NCBI GenBank assembly: GCA_907163375.1
Contig: CAJQUW010015471.1
Coordinates: 1 to 64,000, forward strand
Source of the DNA: Prostheceraeus crozeri
Taxonomy: Eukaryota > Platyhelminthes > Polycladida > Euryleptidae
DNA: 64,000 nucleotides
Reading direction: 5' to 3'
The notes below the pieces were generated by a model, which made no database searches, was not told the origin of the DNA, and saw nothing but the letters and a program-made list of their open reading frames with translations. Shown piece by piece: positions 22,205 to 33,167 of the stretch; position 1 is the first letter of the stretch; each line of letters starts with the position of its first letter. Both the position numbers and the translations under genes were made by a program.

Positions 22205-22260
22205 CATACACCTGAAGATGGTCTGAAATAGACTGAAACCGGTCGTGACACATCGACTTT
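22205..22260 (+). ncRNA. Hammerhead-ribozyme-like motif in the Penelope 3' region
   Basis: CTGAAGA fits the hammerhead core CUGANGA; a GTCT/AGAC stem with loop GAAAT (22,221-22,233) follows, then U and GAAA, then CCGGTCG. Hammerhead ribozymes are established parts of Penelope-like elements. Here two unpaired bases sit between the core and stem II, and stems I and III are not convincing, so it may be a degenerate ribozyme or another conserved RNA fold. The same layout occurs at 39.91 kb. Confidence 0.45.
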
Positions 22261-22425
22261 TCATTTGTGAAATGAGATCAAATTTAGATTCAGAAAGTCT
22301 TCTTTTGCAATGTTTAGCAGCCTATGTCTATTCCTAGTCCAAGGATAGAAATAGTGTATTATGTATTTCAAAGTATAGTCATAGACTTCTTAATGTCATA
22401 GTTTCGCCGACAAATAGGACGCTAA

Positions 22426-22605
22426 GGCTGGAGGCACACAGGAAAAGCCGCGGACATAAGCCGCCAGCCGTTTGGGAATTCCAAAGAAATGAACACATAT
22501 AAATGAATGAGAGCAGGCACACAAGAACAGCCGCTGACAAAAGCCGCCAGCCATCAGGCGTGTTCCGCGGTTATTTACTGGGCACACAGGAAAAGCCGTT
22601 GTTCA
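22426..22605. repeat. Subterminal repeats of the Harbinger element
   Basis: GGCACACAGGAAAAGCCG at the tip, GGCACACAAGAACAGCCG about 100 bp further in, and GGCACACAGGAAAAGCCG again near 22,582 give three spaced copies, with GCCGCCAGCC repeated between them. Such repeats near transposon ends commonly serve as binding sites for the element's DNA-binding protein; that role here is inference. Confidence 0.75.
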
Positions 22606-23418
22606 CCAACTGCTGACGTTTGAAGACGCCTTTTTATGAAATGAACATGTTCATTCTGCGGTTTGCCCTTGGCAAGTGTGAGAGAAGAATTTATAAATAA
22701 TTGTATGCTGTTGAGGTGACGAACGTGAAAGAGCCAATCAGGTAACAAGTAATTGTTAATGTCAAATGCCTAGCTACCATGCTAGTTACCCAGTGTTATC
22801 ACAATCGATTCACAGTACAATCATTTTATTATTTCATTTTACGATCTGAAGGCTACTTGTACAGGTTCCGATAGTGATGAGTGACTCCGATAGTGATTTC
22901 GATTTCGACACCGATAGTGTAGTGCGGGACCGAGCATTGATTGCAAAAGTCAAGGATAATGAATTTCTATATAACAAAAAGCGCAAGGACCGTAACATGA
23001 AGGAGCGGACATGGACCTTAATCGCTCAAGGTATGGACGCAACAATTGAAGGTGAGTTGACATTATGCTTTAACAATCTTATTTTTACTTGCTGAATTTG
23101 GCACTCATATGCATATTTGTCCAACATTTCATGTACTGTAGTGGTGCAATTTACATTATTCAATGCAATTGACATACAGACCATGCAAGGCATACAGAAT
23201 ACAGACTGCCATGAAGATTACGCTTCCCTGATCTAGATTTGCGTGAATTCGAAAGTTGAAATACTGTTGTTCAAGTTGGTTGCTAGTTATGACGTTACCT
23301 TATAATAGGGTTCGCTATATTTGTATTTGAAAGATAAAATATTTGAACGTTTTCGATGGTTTGGCAATTACTGCTCAGCTTATTAAGCGATTACAATTGC
23401 TTATAATAGGAATGATTA

Positions 23419-23945
23419 GGGGAGACCGGGGCTAGAGTTGTTACACGGAGAAGGTTGTTACAGTGGACCTAGAGCAAAAACTACTGCATGAAATGAAATG
23501 CGCTTTTAAAACAAGATGAACATTCATTAGGGCTAACTTTCACCTCCAAATAAGCTTGAATTAATGTCTCGTTCGTGATACAGATAAAAAACTGTTTTTG
23601 CTGATATCTGGTGTGTTTTGACATAGAAAAATGAATATCATTGCGTATTTTGATAGAATTTATGATTACATCAATCAAATTGCATAATTTCTAACTTTGT
23701 AACAACCAACCCCGTATACCGTTAGAGCCTACCCGTATGCGGGGCAGGTTGTTACAGATTTTTACTCTTTTTCAAACGCTTATCACAGGAAAAGTACTCA
23801 ACTTTTCTGAGTTCTACTACTTCTAAGATTTTTATCATGTTTTGAATATATTTCATGAGAAAATTCAGATAGCTAGTACAATTAGTTTTACTTTAGTCTC
23901 TATCTCAAAAAATTAAAAAATATAACAACCTGCCCCGGTCTCCCC
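23419..23945. mobile_element. MITE with GGGGAGACCGGGGC ends
   Basis: Starts GGGGAGACCGGGGCTAGAGTTGTTAC and ends with the inverse GTAACA-like...GCCCCGGTCTCCCC. It is about 527 bp with no transposase and sits in the first intron of the MADF gene. The internal sequence repeats the AACAACCTGCCCC theme (CAACCAACCCCG, GGGGCAGGTTGTTACAG near 23.74 kb). Superfamily not certain; no clear target duplication. Confidence 0.82.
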
Positions 23946-24366
23946 TGTAACTATTCTATTTGTGATATATAGGCCTATACTATTTTCTCATGCATGTTAT
24001 TCTATTTTTCATAGGCCTAAGTACGATATCAAGTATTGAGGTCTCAGATGTCCGTTTCACAATTTACTTGATGCTTGATCTACTGCTTTTTATAATTGTA
24101 TGAGTCACTGGTGTTTTATTAGAATCAAACTTAAGTTTATGTACTAAAACTAAATGTTAAATACAATAAATTGGTATATTAGTCAGTGGCATATTCATAA
24201 TACTCTGGTTGAAATATCAGTTTCGCAGAAATGGTGTCCGATTCACCCCATTTTACCCTACATACATAATGCTTGCATATTTCAATCAAGATAATGAAGT
24301 ACGAAAAAACAGCATAATTCATTCAATAAAATATGCTTACTATTTATGAAAAGACATTTTCAATCT

Positions 24367-24931
24367 TTAAATGCAGACTAGGTCATTGATCCAAGACAAA
24401 CCTCCAGATTTAGTCATAAAGTACTTCTTGAAATTTTCCCTTGCTGGATTAGCTGGATCGTTCGATCTACCGACGTTAGCGTTTGCCTCCCAATCTAAGA
24501 AAGAACTTTGACCTTCTGATCTTTCATTTGTAGCGGGTAAATCGTGTTTTTTCCCGTCTCTTTGCCGAACAAAATTATGAAGACAACATGCTGCCCTGAT
24601 AACAGTGACTGCATTCTCGGTTTCTAGAGTAATTGGCCGTTGAAATTTCTCCCATTTTTTAGAAAGGATTCCGAAAGTGCATTCCACTACCTTCCTAGCT
24701 CGTGAAAGCCGTTGATTGAACACTCTTTTGGAATTATCCAAATTTCTAGAGCTGTATGGCTTCATTAGGTTTAGAGGATATGCTTCATCAGCCACGAAAC
24801 AAAACTGTAGCGAAACACCAGAAGTAGTAATCTTTGGTTCCGGTAATGCTAGCTCATCATTGAATAACAATCGTCCAAATGCCGAATTCATAAAAGCAGA
24901 ACCATCACTGTTGCTGCCGTAATCACCCACA
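24367..24931 (-). pseudogene. Harbinger transposase, C-terminal part of exon 2
   Basis: Minus-strand frame opening with VGDYGSNSDGSAF, which carries the second catalytic Asp (GDYGSN) of the DDE nuclease. It continues with ADEAYPLNLMKPYSSRNLD, then RARKVVECTFGILSKKWEKF with the catalytic Glu (VECTFG), AACCLHNFVR and a polar tail. This is the second half of a HARBI1-type transposase. It is separated from its first half by the hAT at 24,932-27,975. The target duplication shows that the reading frame ran straight through this site before insertion. Confidence 0.92.
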
Positions 24932-25472
24932 CAGAGGCGTCGCGACCGGGGGGGTGTGGGGGACCGTAACACCCCCCCAATATGAAATTAATAAAAAGAT
25001 TCAGGTAAAGTGAGAAATTTCAGGCAAACCGCCGGTTTGCCGGCGATTCAGCTCCAATATTCACTGACGTTGTTCTTAGCCACAAAAACACGTCTTGTCA
25101 CAAAAACACATCGTAATGTCGGGAAATTCTCACCCTTTCTAGACATCAGAAAGTATATGGTTAGTTGCCGTTGATGATATTGATTTGTCACGCGAAAGCG
25201 GTCAAACATAGCGCGCTGAAAACGACCTGCACCGGGGATGACTGTATATGCGAGCAGGAGGAACAGTCGCCTCGCATTTTCTTAAAAATTGGAACATAAG
25301 GCGATGTGAGTTAGCTCTGCTAAATTTAAAATATCTAAGTGGAATTGAAATGTAATTCCAGTACCTTACCTATAATGTGGCCAGTGAATATTGGCACTGA
25401 ATCACCTAACGCTGAAACGCCTGCAACTCATTCTGTCTAGCTGGGTAGTGTATATTTAACCGTTGATTGATA

Positions 25473-26564
25473 TACGTGGTGAGATCAAAAATGATTTAGA
25501 CTTGACCAGAAGGAATAATGCTACGACTTAGATATTTCACACTGGATGACTAATGGGTATATAGGCAACAAATATCGTATTGATAACTTTCATTGATATT
25601 TTTTTCTTTAGTATTTTTATCGATTTTAAATATTTAGTATTTTTCAGCATTTTAATTGATTTTTTCCATACATTTCCTTAACTTCCCTCTGAATATATGC
25701 CACAAAAGTACAACAGCTAATCCACAAAATGTTAATTTCAAAAGTAAATACAAGTCATTTCTTCTCAATGTAATCCCCTCATTCTCTACACACTTGCTCC
25801 ACCTTTTAGGAAGCTCTCGAAAAGCCTCGTGGAAAAAGTCTCGACTTCTGGAATTGAAAAATTCCATCACTGCATCTTTCACATCCTCACTATTAACAAA
25901 ACGCTCTCCCCTGAGATGATGCTTTAGATAGCGGAATAGGAAATAGTCACTTGGAGCTAAGTCGGAGCTATGGGGATGAGGAAGCACATGAAAGTCTGAG
26001 TCCTCAATTGCAGTTGTAGTGGTCGCTGCAGTATGGATGGGCGCGTTGTCGTGTAGTAGATGAAGATTCTGGTTGCGGGATTTTCGAACACTTTGACGAG
26101 CTTTACGAAGTTGCTCACAGTAGTACTCGGCATTCAGTCGCTGATGTCGGTCGACGAAATCCATATGAACAATGCCGCAGCTGTTCCAGAAGATTGTCAG
26201 CATCAACTGACCTTTGAACACAACTCACACTCGGTACTGCTCGTGATTGTTATAACAATCAAAGCAACTGAATACATTGATGAATACAACTCAGACCCTA
26301 TTGAAGTTTATGCAAGTCATGTTCGAAGTAAATGTATCCGTCAAAATACTTTCAAGAAAGGAAATGTATGGCAAAAATCAACTAAAATGCTGAAAAATAC
26401 TAAATATTTAAAATCGATAAAAATACTAAAGAAAAAAATATCAATGAAAGTTATCAATACGATATTTGTTGCCTATATACTCATTAGTCATCCAGTGTGA
26501 AATATCTAAGTCGTAGCATTATTCCTTCTGGTCGAGTCTAAATCATTTTTGATCTCACCACGTA
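25473..26564. mobile_element. mariner transposon nested in the hAT
   Basis: Element 25,475-26,562 (1,088 bp) with inverted repeats of about 195 bp starting CGTGGTGAGATCAAAAATGA and reading on through ACTTAGATATTTCACACTGG. TA on both outer sides (25,473-25,474 and 26,563-26,564) is the standard mariner/Tc1 target duplication. The arms are nearly identical, so the insertion is young. Its transposase gene has lost the 5' half. Confidence 0.93.
25652..26221 (-). pseudogene. mariner transposase, C-terminal half
   Basis: A 189-residue frame covering the second half of a mariner transposase: a LTIFWNSCGIVHMDFVDR strand region, NAEYYCEQL, then LLHDNAPIHTA with the second catalytic Asp, and HSSDLAPSDYFLFRYLKHHL with the third Asp 34 residues on (D34D, the mariner form). 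It continues to WSKCVENEG, the usual end, and then runs about 40 residues into the inverted repeat. The helix-turn-helix DNA-binding region and first catalytic Asp are absent from the element, so it is an internally deleted copy. Confidence 0.92.
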
Positions 26565-27931
26565 AGCTCTGGCTATTGCGTTGTTCCTTGAGGAGATGAC
26601 GTCATCGTTACGGTGGATTTCATCAAACCTTCCTCATACCGAGTCATTCACACGCGCACCGCGGAAAGCGCACGGTATGAATAAGGCACACCGTCTTCTC
26701 TGTGCGTAGAAGTTTATTGTCAACAGCGTGTTAACTTTCTCGATGCAAACACCGTCGAAAATTTCCTTAACAGTCGATACTACGGGATCCAATTGCGCAC
26801 AAATTAACTTAACGTCATCGGCATTTCATTGGCCACTTAAATAACCACCAATTAAATTATTTTTCATTTATAGGCGTCATTTCCGACCGATTAGATGATT
26901 AGGTAGGTACCTAGTGTTGGATTTGAGCATGATAGCAGTAGGGGGAAGCTTTCGAACGGAAGTTTTTGGGTCAACGCTGCAACCAAAGCCGGAAAAAGGG
27001 TGATCAAAAGAAAGAGGACATTGATTCATATAGCACCACTACCATCCTCGCACTAAGAGCGCCCGCGAATTATTTTGAAAACAGTTGAACCATAAATGGA
27101 AAAAGTAGGAGATAGGCCCATTTGATCCTTGAAAGGGACTCTCCAATGCATGCATTTGGTGCCACCCGCATTTGGTTAAATAATGCTTCAAATAAGGTGC
27201 GTGGATACCCTTGTGCATCAGAAATTCATAGTAGGTCTCGCATGTGAAGATCCACACAAACATTCCGCAGATGATCATTCTGTAATTTATTGTAATTAGA
27301 CCTATAATGAATTCACAAAATTCGGGCTTCTGTCAATATTCACAGAGTGAAAGTTAAACAATGTTCCCAAACTTGATTTTATTGATTGTGAAGAGTTCTA
27401 TTACATTAATATGAATAAAATACTGTGTGTGTTGTCATCAAGACCCTGAAAGAATCAAGATAGCATTCTGGATTCCACTCTTTTTGTGATGGTTTCGCTA
27501 CTTTCTAATTATTTCATTCAGCACTTTCTGCTTCTCGAATTTATTTGTTATCTTTATGAACAAAGAAGGTCAATTTTTGATGATAAGACAATTAAGCTTA
27601 TGAAGAATCGTGAGGAAACTAGGCCTGCGCCTGTCAATGTTGCTCATATTCACTAAAATAATGAACTGATGCTCAATCAATCTGGTTGAGGCAATGTAAA
27701 GCCTATCTACTGGAAATATTCTTCCCACTCAGGGAAGGAAGGTGCATCTCCAGTGCCGGGGATGAGATGAGGCAGTGCAGGGGAACTTCCCCACTTTCCC
27801 TCCCCTCAAATCCAACACTGCAGGTACCTCTTCTGTAGGATATAAACATGAAACATGTTGGAATGTGTGTGAGTATGCGTGTGTGCAATAATCAGGCAAA
27901 TTTTGGCTCTAAGTTGTAAATCAGGTAAAAT
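26565..27931. other. Interior of the non-autonomous hAT
   Basis: No transposase or other gene recognised. Short frames at 27,039-27,278 and 27,703-27,888 (minus) have no supporting features. ACCGTGCGCTTTCCGCGG-type GC-rich inverted words occur near 26.65 kb. Confidence 0.4.
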
Positions 27932-27983
27932 TTAGCAAACACCCCCCCAATGATGTTTCCTTAGCGACGCCTCTGCACCCACA

Positions 27984-28319
27984 TCAACCATAACGAAGAA
28001 CAAATCAGCATCGGCAACTGCTTGAAGTTGGACTGAGTGAAACGTCTTATAATTAAAGAACAGAGATCCTCCATGAGAGGGACAATTGATTCTAACGTGT
28101 TTTCCATCTATTGCTCCGATACATGTTTCAAAGTCCCATAGCTGGTCAAACCGTTCGGCCTTTTCTTTCCAACTTTCCTTTGTCATCTTTGGGAAGCAAA
28201 GTGGAAGAAGAGTATCCAATATTGCTGCACATGTCGTCCTCACTATTCTAGCCACAGTGTTGTGAGCCAATCTGAAGTTATATCCAATTGAATGACAAGA
28301 TGTCCCTGTTGCCAGAAAT
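27984..28319 (-). pseudogene. Harbinger transposase, N-terminal part of exon 2
   Basis: Begins after the acceptor TTTTACAG (28,320-28,327) with FLATGTSCHSIGYNFRLAHN, then a helix of the DNA-binding region (NTVARIVRTTCAAI) and WDFETCIGAIDGKHVRINCP with the first catalytic Asp (GAIDGKH). It goes on through NYKTFHSVQLQAVADADLFF to MVDVG at the hAT boundary. Splice phase fits exon 1. Apart from the hAT, this exon is open throughout. Confidence 0.92.
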
Positions 28320-28321
28320 CT

Positions 28322-28800
28322 GTAAAATAAAGAAAAATATATGTTAACAATTTTGTAGGAATTTTGTCATTTCATTTATACTGCATGAAAAATTATTGCA
28401 CAATTTTTGTTGTAATTATTATGTAATTTCGCTACGCTCGGGATTGACAATGTCGCAGGTGGAAAAGTCAATGTTTCCTTTCTCAAGAAAATAGCTGATT
28501 CCTTAATCATTTAGCTCGTATCACTAAACAATCAAATAGCTAAAATTATCTTTCGTACTTTAAGGTGAAGTTCTAAAGTTTCGCTGAGGAGCTATTTGAT
28601 ACCAAATTTTCTAGGTCCGAGGGAACCCGGAATAAAGTACTATTATTAAAATGTTGATTATTATATAAATATCAAGAATTTATGACAACATGCTTATTTG
28701 AACATTTAGCCCTTGAATAGAAATCAAATTGCATTAAATCATGATAAGTCAATAACTTCAAATATTATCAATAATAACTCATTTTCGCTGATATATTTCA
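28322..28800. other. Overlapping intron DNA of the two Harbinger genes
   Basis: This stretch is intron for both the transposase (minus) and the MADF gene (plus). AT-rich; no further element seen. Confidence 0.5.
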
Positions 28801-30568
28801 GATGCGAAGAAAAGATGGGGGAGATTAAGGAATAACTTCACAAAAGCCATCCAACGAAGAAAAAAGAAGCCTCGCAGTGGTTCTGCTTCATCCTCCGTTG
28901 TACAGAAGACGTGGAAATACGAAGCAGAAATGGAATTCCTGAGAAATCATGTTAATGTCCATCGAACCTCGAGCTCAACATGGCCTTCAATGGAGAAGCG
29001 AAATGAGAGACCAGCGGCAGAACTACTTGGTAAGAGAAACATGACCTTTATCATCGTTCGACCGACGCAGTTACCAAAATAATGTACAAGAACCTGCATG
29101 TATGAGTAATATGACAGCTGTATAGGCCTACATTTATTTTTGTGCATGTGCCTCTCATTAACTTTTTCCTCCCACGGATGCGCCTCTTATTCGAAGAAAT
29201 ACGGTATATGGAAGACGTATGTCAGTTTGAATTAGTCATGATTAGGCCTATCTCATGAAAATTAGAGGGCACTTGCAACATCAGTAAGGTTATATTTGCA
29301 AGGCGCTGGGTATACTAGTATATCTAATACATGCACATAGCTGACATTTTTAAGAAATAATTGCAGGCCCTTATAGTGAAGTTGAACTCAGTTTGTGAAA
29401 AGGTTGACTGTTGTACAGAAGTATTTATAGATACAGGACCACATTATTTCGTTACTTCATCTATTCGAACCAAAAAGAGACATTTTTGAAAGCATTTTTG
29501 AATGCCAATAGTTGGCTCTACATACAGTGACTCCGAATAGTGATACGTGATTGTTTCTGATGTAATGAAATATTTGTATTCACTGATTTTATACTTCAAT
29601 TCTCCATATGTTCTTTATTCTGGTATTCATAATTTATTTTTCTTTTCAGGGTCAACTGAAAACAAACCGTTTTCTTCAAACGAAGGGGAGATGAACGAGA
29701 AGGCTTCCAATGCTTCTTTTTCGGAAGTTACAAAGGGTCCAGTTAAGCGAGAAAACAGGATGAAATAGATGAGGCATTTCTGAAATACCTTAAGAAATCT
29801 ACATTTGGTGAAAATGAAGACACATTGGTCGGATGGTTCAGTAGTATACTACCTATGGTGAGAACTCTACCTCCAATTGAGGTGCTTGATTTTCAAGCAT
29901 CTGTAACTATGGACTTGCGAAGACGACTCATCTCACAGGAAACAACTCCTTCTCATATCTTGAGCTCGACGCAAGCTGGAAATTCTCAAGATGACTACAC
30001 TTTGTGTACTGATGTTCAGCACCAGAATAATTTTCAATATTTAGATGATGCTCATAATTCCTGGTTGCCAGATTCATAGACGATTTGTAAAAATCATTTC
30101 TTAACTATCTTACTATAATACACTATATTGGATAAATGTTTGTTTTTCATACTAAGTATCGGTAGCTCACTTTACGTAATGAAAATGGGGCGCGGTCTGG
30201 ACCAAGGGATCCTCAATTAACTAGTTGAAATACTGATAAATAGTGAAGCATATTATGTACACTACTTATTAAGTCTCTATTGACTATATTGTCCCGAAAG
30301 ATGTCTCGACTATTGGTCATATTGTTGAGTTGTTGAGGGCAATACTATTTGATATGCTTATATAACATAATGTATAGGCTACAAGTGGGTTTGGTAAGAT
30401 TTGTATGGAAGATTAGCATTCATTTTATAAAATCTTATTCGTCACATCTGAAATGTGAATCTGAATATTTTCAATATGGTTCAATAGTATAGTGTGAAAC
30501 ACATAGGCCTAATACTCGCACGTTTGTCAAAATTCATTAAAGTTCAATATACATGTACATGTACTTAC

Positions 30569-30858
30569 CTCAATGTTATAAGAAGTCTCTCTTCTGCGGA
30601 AATAGAAGATCTGTAGTTAGTTTCTCCAGGAGTGATTTGAGATTTGACGAGCGATAATAGTTCATAAAATGTTCGACGTGATATTCTCGTATAATTAAAA
30701 AACTTTTCATCGTCGAATTGAATTGTTTTGAAGAGGGTGTAGTACTCACTCGCCTCTTTGTTGGAATAGATGGGCCTAACCCAAATTCGACGAGAATTGT
30801 GGTGGCGAGATCGGAGCTAATAATATAGAACTGCTGGATCGACTGGTACGTCAGACAT
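30569..30858 (-). pseudogene. Harbinger transposase, exon 1
   Basis: From the ATG at 30,858 the frame reads MSDVPVDPAVLYY and, after one in-frame TAG, RRIWVRPIYSNKEASEYY, KFFNYTRISRRTFYELLSLV and SSISAEERLLITLR, ending at a GTAAGTAC donor (30,561-30,568). RR.WVRP and the EERL.I.LR helix are standard for the start of HARBI1-type transposases. The junction AG|A with exon 2 restores LRFLATG in frame. The single stop near the start is the only lesson besides the hAT insertion, so the gene died recently. Confidence 0.88.
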
Positions 30859-31236
30859 TTCGAGATCACAATGATTTCCAAAGCAGTATTTTGTGTTCTC
30901 CTTTCATCATGTACCTGTCTATTCTTTTTCATTGGTTCATATACGTCATACTACGTATATACTACGTCATACTCATTCTTGTTTCCAACTGTTTATAAAT
31001 AACCGCTGTAGTGACGGGGAATCTCTACACGGCTGAAGTACTGTTCAACAATGCTTCAACCGCAGTCGACTGTAGAACACGGCTTGTGGAACAAAGCTTG
31101 TGTCAGACGAAATTGAATTTGCGGCTGAACCGCACTTTTCGGTTAGTGTCCGCGGCTTTTCCTGTGTGCCTGTAGCCTAAGATATCTAACACATTCCAGA
31201 AGGAGATGCATGCATAGAAATCAATTACCTTCACTC

Positions 31237-31341
31237 GATTAAAAAGTCCTTTTCAGTACTATGAGCGATATCATTGTCTCGATCGCTGCGCTCTCTCGAC
31301 AGCGATGTCGCTCCTCGTACTGAAAAGTTGACTTTTTAATC
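31237..31341. repeat. Hairpin element with GATCGCTGCGCTCTCTCGA loop
   Basis: Arms GATTAAAAAGTC and CTTTTCAGTAC pair with GTACTGAAAAG and GACTTTTTAATC; an inner GAGCGATATC pairs with a GCGATGTCGCTC-type word. The loop CTCGATCGCTGCGCTCTCTC is the inverse of the loop at 19.37 kb although the arms differ. Confidence 0.85.
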
Positions 31342-31367
31342 TTCTTGAAAATAATTAAATGTCGATC

Positions 31368-33040
31368 TACAGATTGTTTCATAAAAAATGGATCACCCTT
31401 AAACATCGCCTTGACTTTAATTTTGTCTAACTCCGCCAAACGAACGAATTTCTCTGAAATTTGGAAGATATATCAGTTGTGCTTACTAATATCATTGTTG
31501 GAAATTTCAAGCATGAATATTGAGTTGTTTTCCTGTTATAGATAAAAAAGTAGTAGATAATTTGATCTTCATTTAGCAATGTTACACAAAATCATACCTC
31601 ACTCTTATAAAATTACATTTGTTTCCTTTGTTATGTAATATGTTGTTCTACAAGCCAAAAGCTATCAAGCAAAACAAAAATAAAGAAAATCGGTCAATCA
31701 GAGTCAGTACATGTATAGCACCATTATTCATCAACAATAATGTAACTGCTACATGTGATTAACTGGACTTCATGTTCCATAGCTTCCTGACTTCGTTGCG
31801 GTGGTGTTGGCAGCACTCCTGATTGCTTTGAGCTAGAAATCTATCTCTTACCGGTTGAAAACAATACAAAGCACAAATGAACAATAACGAGATCGCATTC
31901 ACAAAAGGCAAAGTGTCAGCCTTGCTAGAACTAGGCTTTTCTTTGCGAGCTACAAGCAAGCGACTAAATGTCCCTTACACAAATGTGCATTGATGGCATA
32001 ATGATGATTTTCGACTCTGTCGTAAAGAGGGCTCTGGCCGTCCACGCAAAACATCCAAACGTAGAGACCGCCTAATTTTGAGATTTGTTAAAGTTGATCC
32101 AAGTCTCTCGTTAACTGAGATGGTTGCACTAGACTCGTCTATTTCTAAGTCCACTATTCGTAGAAGACTTATTGAGTCGAATTTCAAGAGCTGTAAGAGG
32201 CCCTCTCAGATCGAATTATCAGATCAGCATACAAAAAGACGTCTCAGATGGGCAATGAGTCATTGTCACTGGCGAAATCAATGGGATCGGGTTGTCTGGT
32301 CTGATGAGGCATCAGTCCGTCTGAAGGATAGTGATGGTCGATTGAGATTATGGATAAAATCTGATCAGGAAATTCCGAGACATTTACATCGTCCCCGGGT
32401 ACAAGGTAGTGCGACCCTACTGATTTGGGCTGGCATTTGGACCAATGGCCGCTCTGAACTTCACATACAGCAAGGAACCATGAATTCTGAACGCTATGTG
32501 AATGTTTTACGAATGAACATTGGCCAAATGACAGATCAACTTGGTGATCCATCGACTTGGTTATTTATGGATGATAATGCTACGTGTCACAGGAGTAGTA
32601 GAGTCAACTTATGCAAGTCTCAATTAGGGCTTAGGGTATTATCTTGGCCAGCTCGTTCTCCTGATCTGAATCCCATAGAAAATGTATGGAGTATTCTAAA
32701 ACGTAACGTTCGTCGTTCACTGCTACCTACAGATGGCGTATCACAACTTACGTCACAGTTAAAAAGAGAGTGGAGAAAGTTAGATTAGTCAAAAATCAAC
32801 GATATCATCGAATCAATGCCTAGACGAATTGGTAATGTCATTGACAATAAGGGTAGGGCCACAAAATATTAGCTTCTTAAGAACCGTTACTGTATCATAG
32901 CTTATCAGATTATATAAGGACATTTAAATATATTAGGATATTAGGGACATGAAATAACATGAAAAATGCTTTCTGTATCATACTTATGTTTTATTTAGTC
33001 AAATTTTGGGATGATCCACTTTTTATGAAACGGACTGTAG
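31368..33040. mobile_element. Tc1-type transposon
   Basis: Element 31,370-33,038 (1,669 bp) with ends CAGATTGTTTCATAAAAAATGGATC and the inverse of CAGTCCGTTTCATAAAAAGTGGATC; TA on both outer sides. It holds one transposase gene of near full length. The length and inverted repeats are normal for the family. Confidence 0.93.
31877..32872 (+). pseudogene. Tc1 transposase (DD34E)
   Basis: From ATG 31,877 the frame covers 331 residues to a TAG at 32,872, the usual length for Tc1 transposases. It has a first helix-turn-helix (KGKVSALLELGFSLRATSKR), a GRPRKTS AT-hook-like linker, and a second helix-turn-helix (SISKSTIRRRL). The catalytic residues are VVWSDEAS (D), FMDDNATCH (D) and SPDLNPIENVW (E), with 34 residues between the second and third, so DD34E. 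Two in-frame stops interrupt it, one after residue 29 and one after residue 303; no frame change is seen. The enzyme cuts and pastes its own element at TA sites; this copy is dead but young. Confidence 0.93.
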
Positions 33041-33167
33041 TTTTGTTGATAAAGCTTTTTATGTGTATAAATTGCTAAAGAAATCCATTATCATTCAGTC
33101 AAAAATTCATTTACCGGTCATGTGGATATGAGACTTATGAATGACACAACAAACGTTCTCCAGTCTA

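Larger units (their letters stand above)
24924..27983. mobile_element. hAT transposon inserted in the Harbinger transposase exon
   Basis: Element 24,932-27,975 (3,044 bp) begins CAGAGGCGTCGCGACC and ends with the inverse of CAGAGGCGTCGCTAAGG, with runs of C or G just inside each end. A perfect 8-bp duplication CACCCACA flanks it (24,924-24,931 and 27,976-27,983). The ends and duplication are typical of hAT. No hAT transposase is visible; it is non-autonomous and carries a mariner at 25,475-26,562. Confidence 0.93.
22877..30079 (+). pseudogene. Harbinger accessory protein with MADF and BESS-like domains (three exons)
   Basis: Exon 1 (22,877-23,051) starts with an acidic Ser/Asp run and then LIAKVKDNEFLYNKKRKDR and WTLIAQGM, the first half of a MADF (Myb/SANT-related) DNA-binding domain; it ends at GTGAGT. 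Exon 2 (28,802-29,029) follows TTTCAG and gives DAKKRWGRLRNNFTKAIQRR, the second MADF half, then WKYEAEMEFL; it ends at GTAAGA. Exon 3 (from 29,650, after CTTTTCAG) codes a Ser/Glu-rich linker and a BESS-like tail (DEAFLKYLKK, then VGWFSSILPMVRTLPP). Splice phases fit at both junctions. One frame change near 29,755 separates linker from tail. In Harbinger elements such a protein helps the transposase reach the nucleus and the DNA ends. Confidence 0.85.
22423..31180. mobile_element. Autonomous-type PIF/Harbinger transposon, 8.75 kb, with nested insertions
   Basis: Terminal inverted repeats GGCTGGAGGCACACAGG (from 22,426) and its inverse ending at 31,177 continue inward through AAAAGCCGCGGAC. 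A TAA sits on both outer sides (22,423-22,425 and 31,178-31,180), the 3-bp duplication expected for Harbinger. It contains both hallmark genes: a DDE transposase on the minus strand and a MADF-type DNA-binding protein on the plus strand, the transposase C-terminal exon lying inside the first intron of the other. Inside it lie a 0.53-kb MITE and a 3.0-kb hAT that holds a mariner. Confidence 0.9.

Noticed and set aside
26060-26500. 146-codon plus frame
   Set aside because: Antisense of the mariner transposase running into its inverted repeat.
30576-30932. 118-codon minus frame
   Set aside because: It is a shadow register of Harbinger transposase exon 1; the true register carries WVRPIYSNKEASEYY and the LITLR splice junction.
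32244-32552. 102-codon minus frame
   Set aside because: Antisense shadow of the Tc1 transposase.
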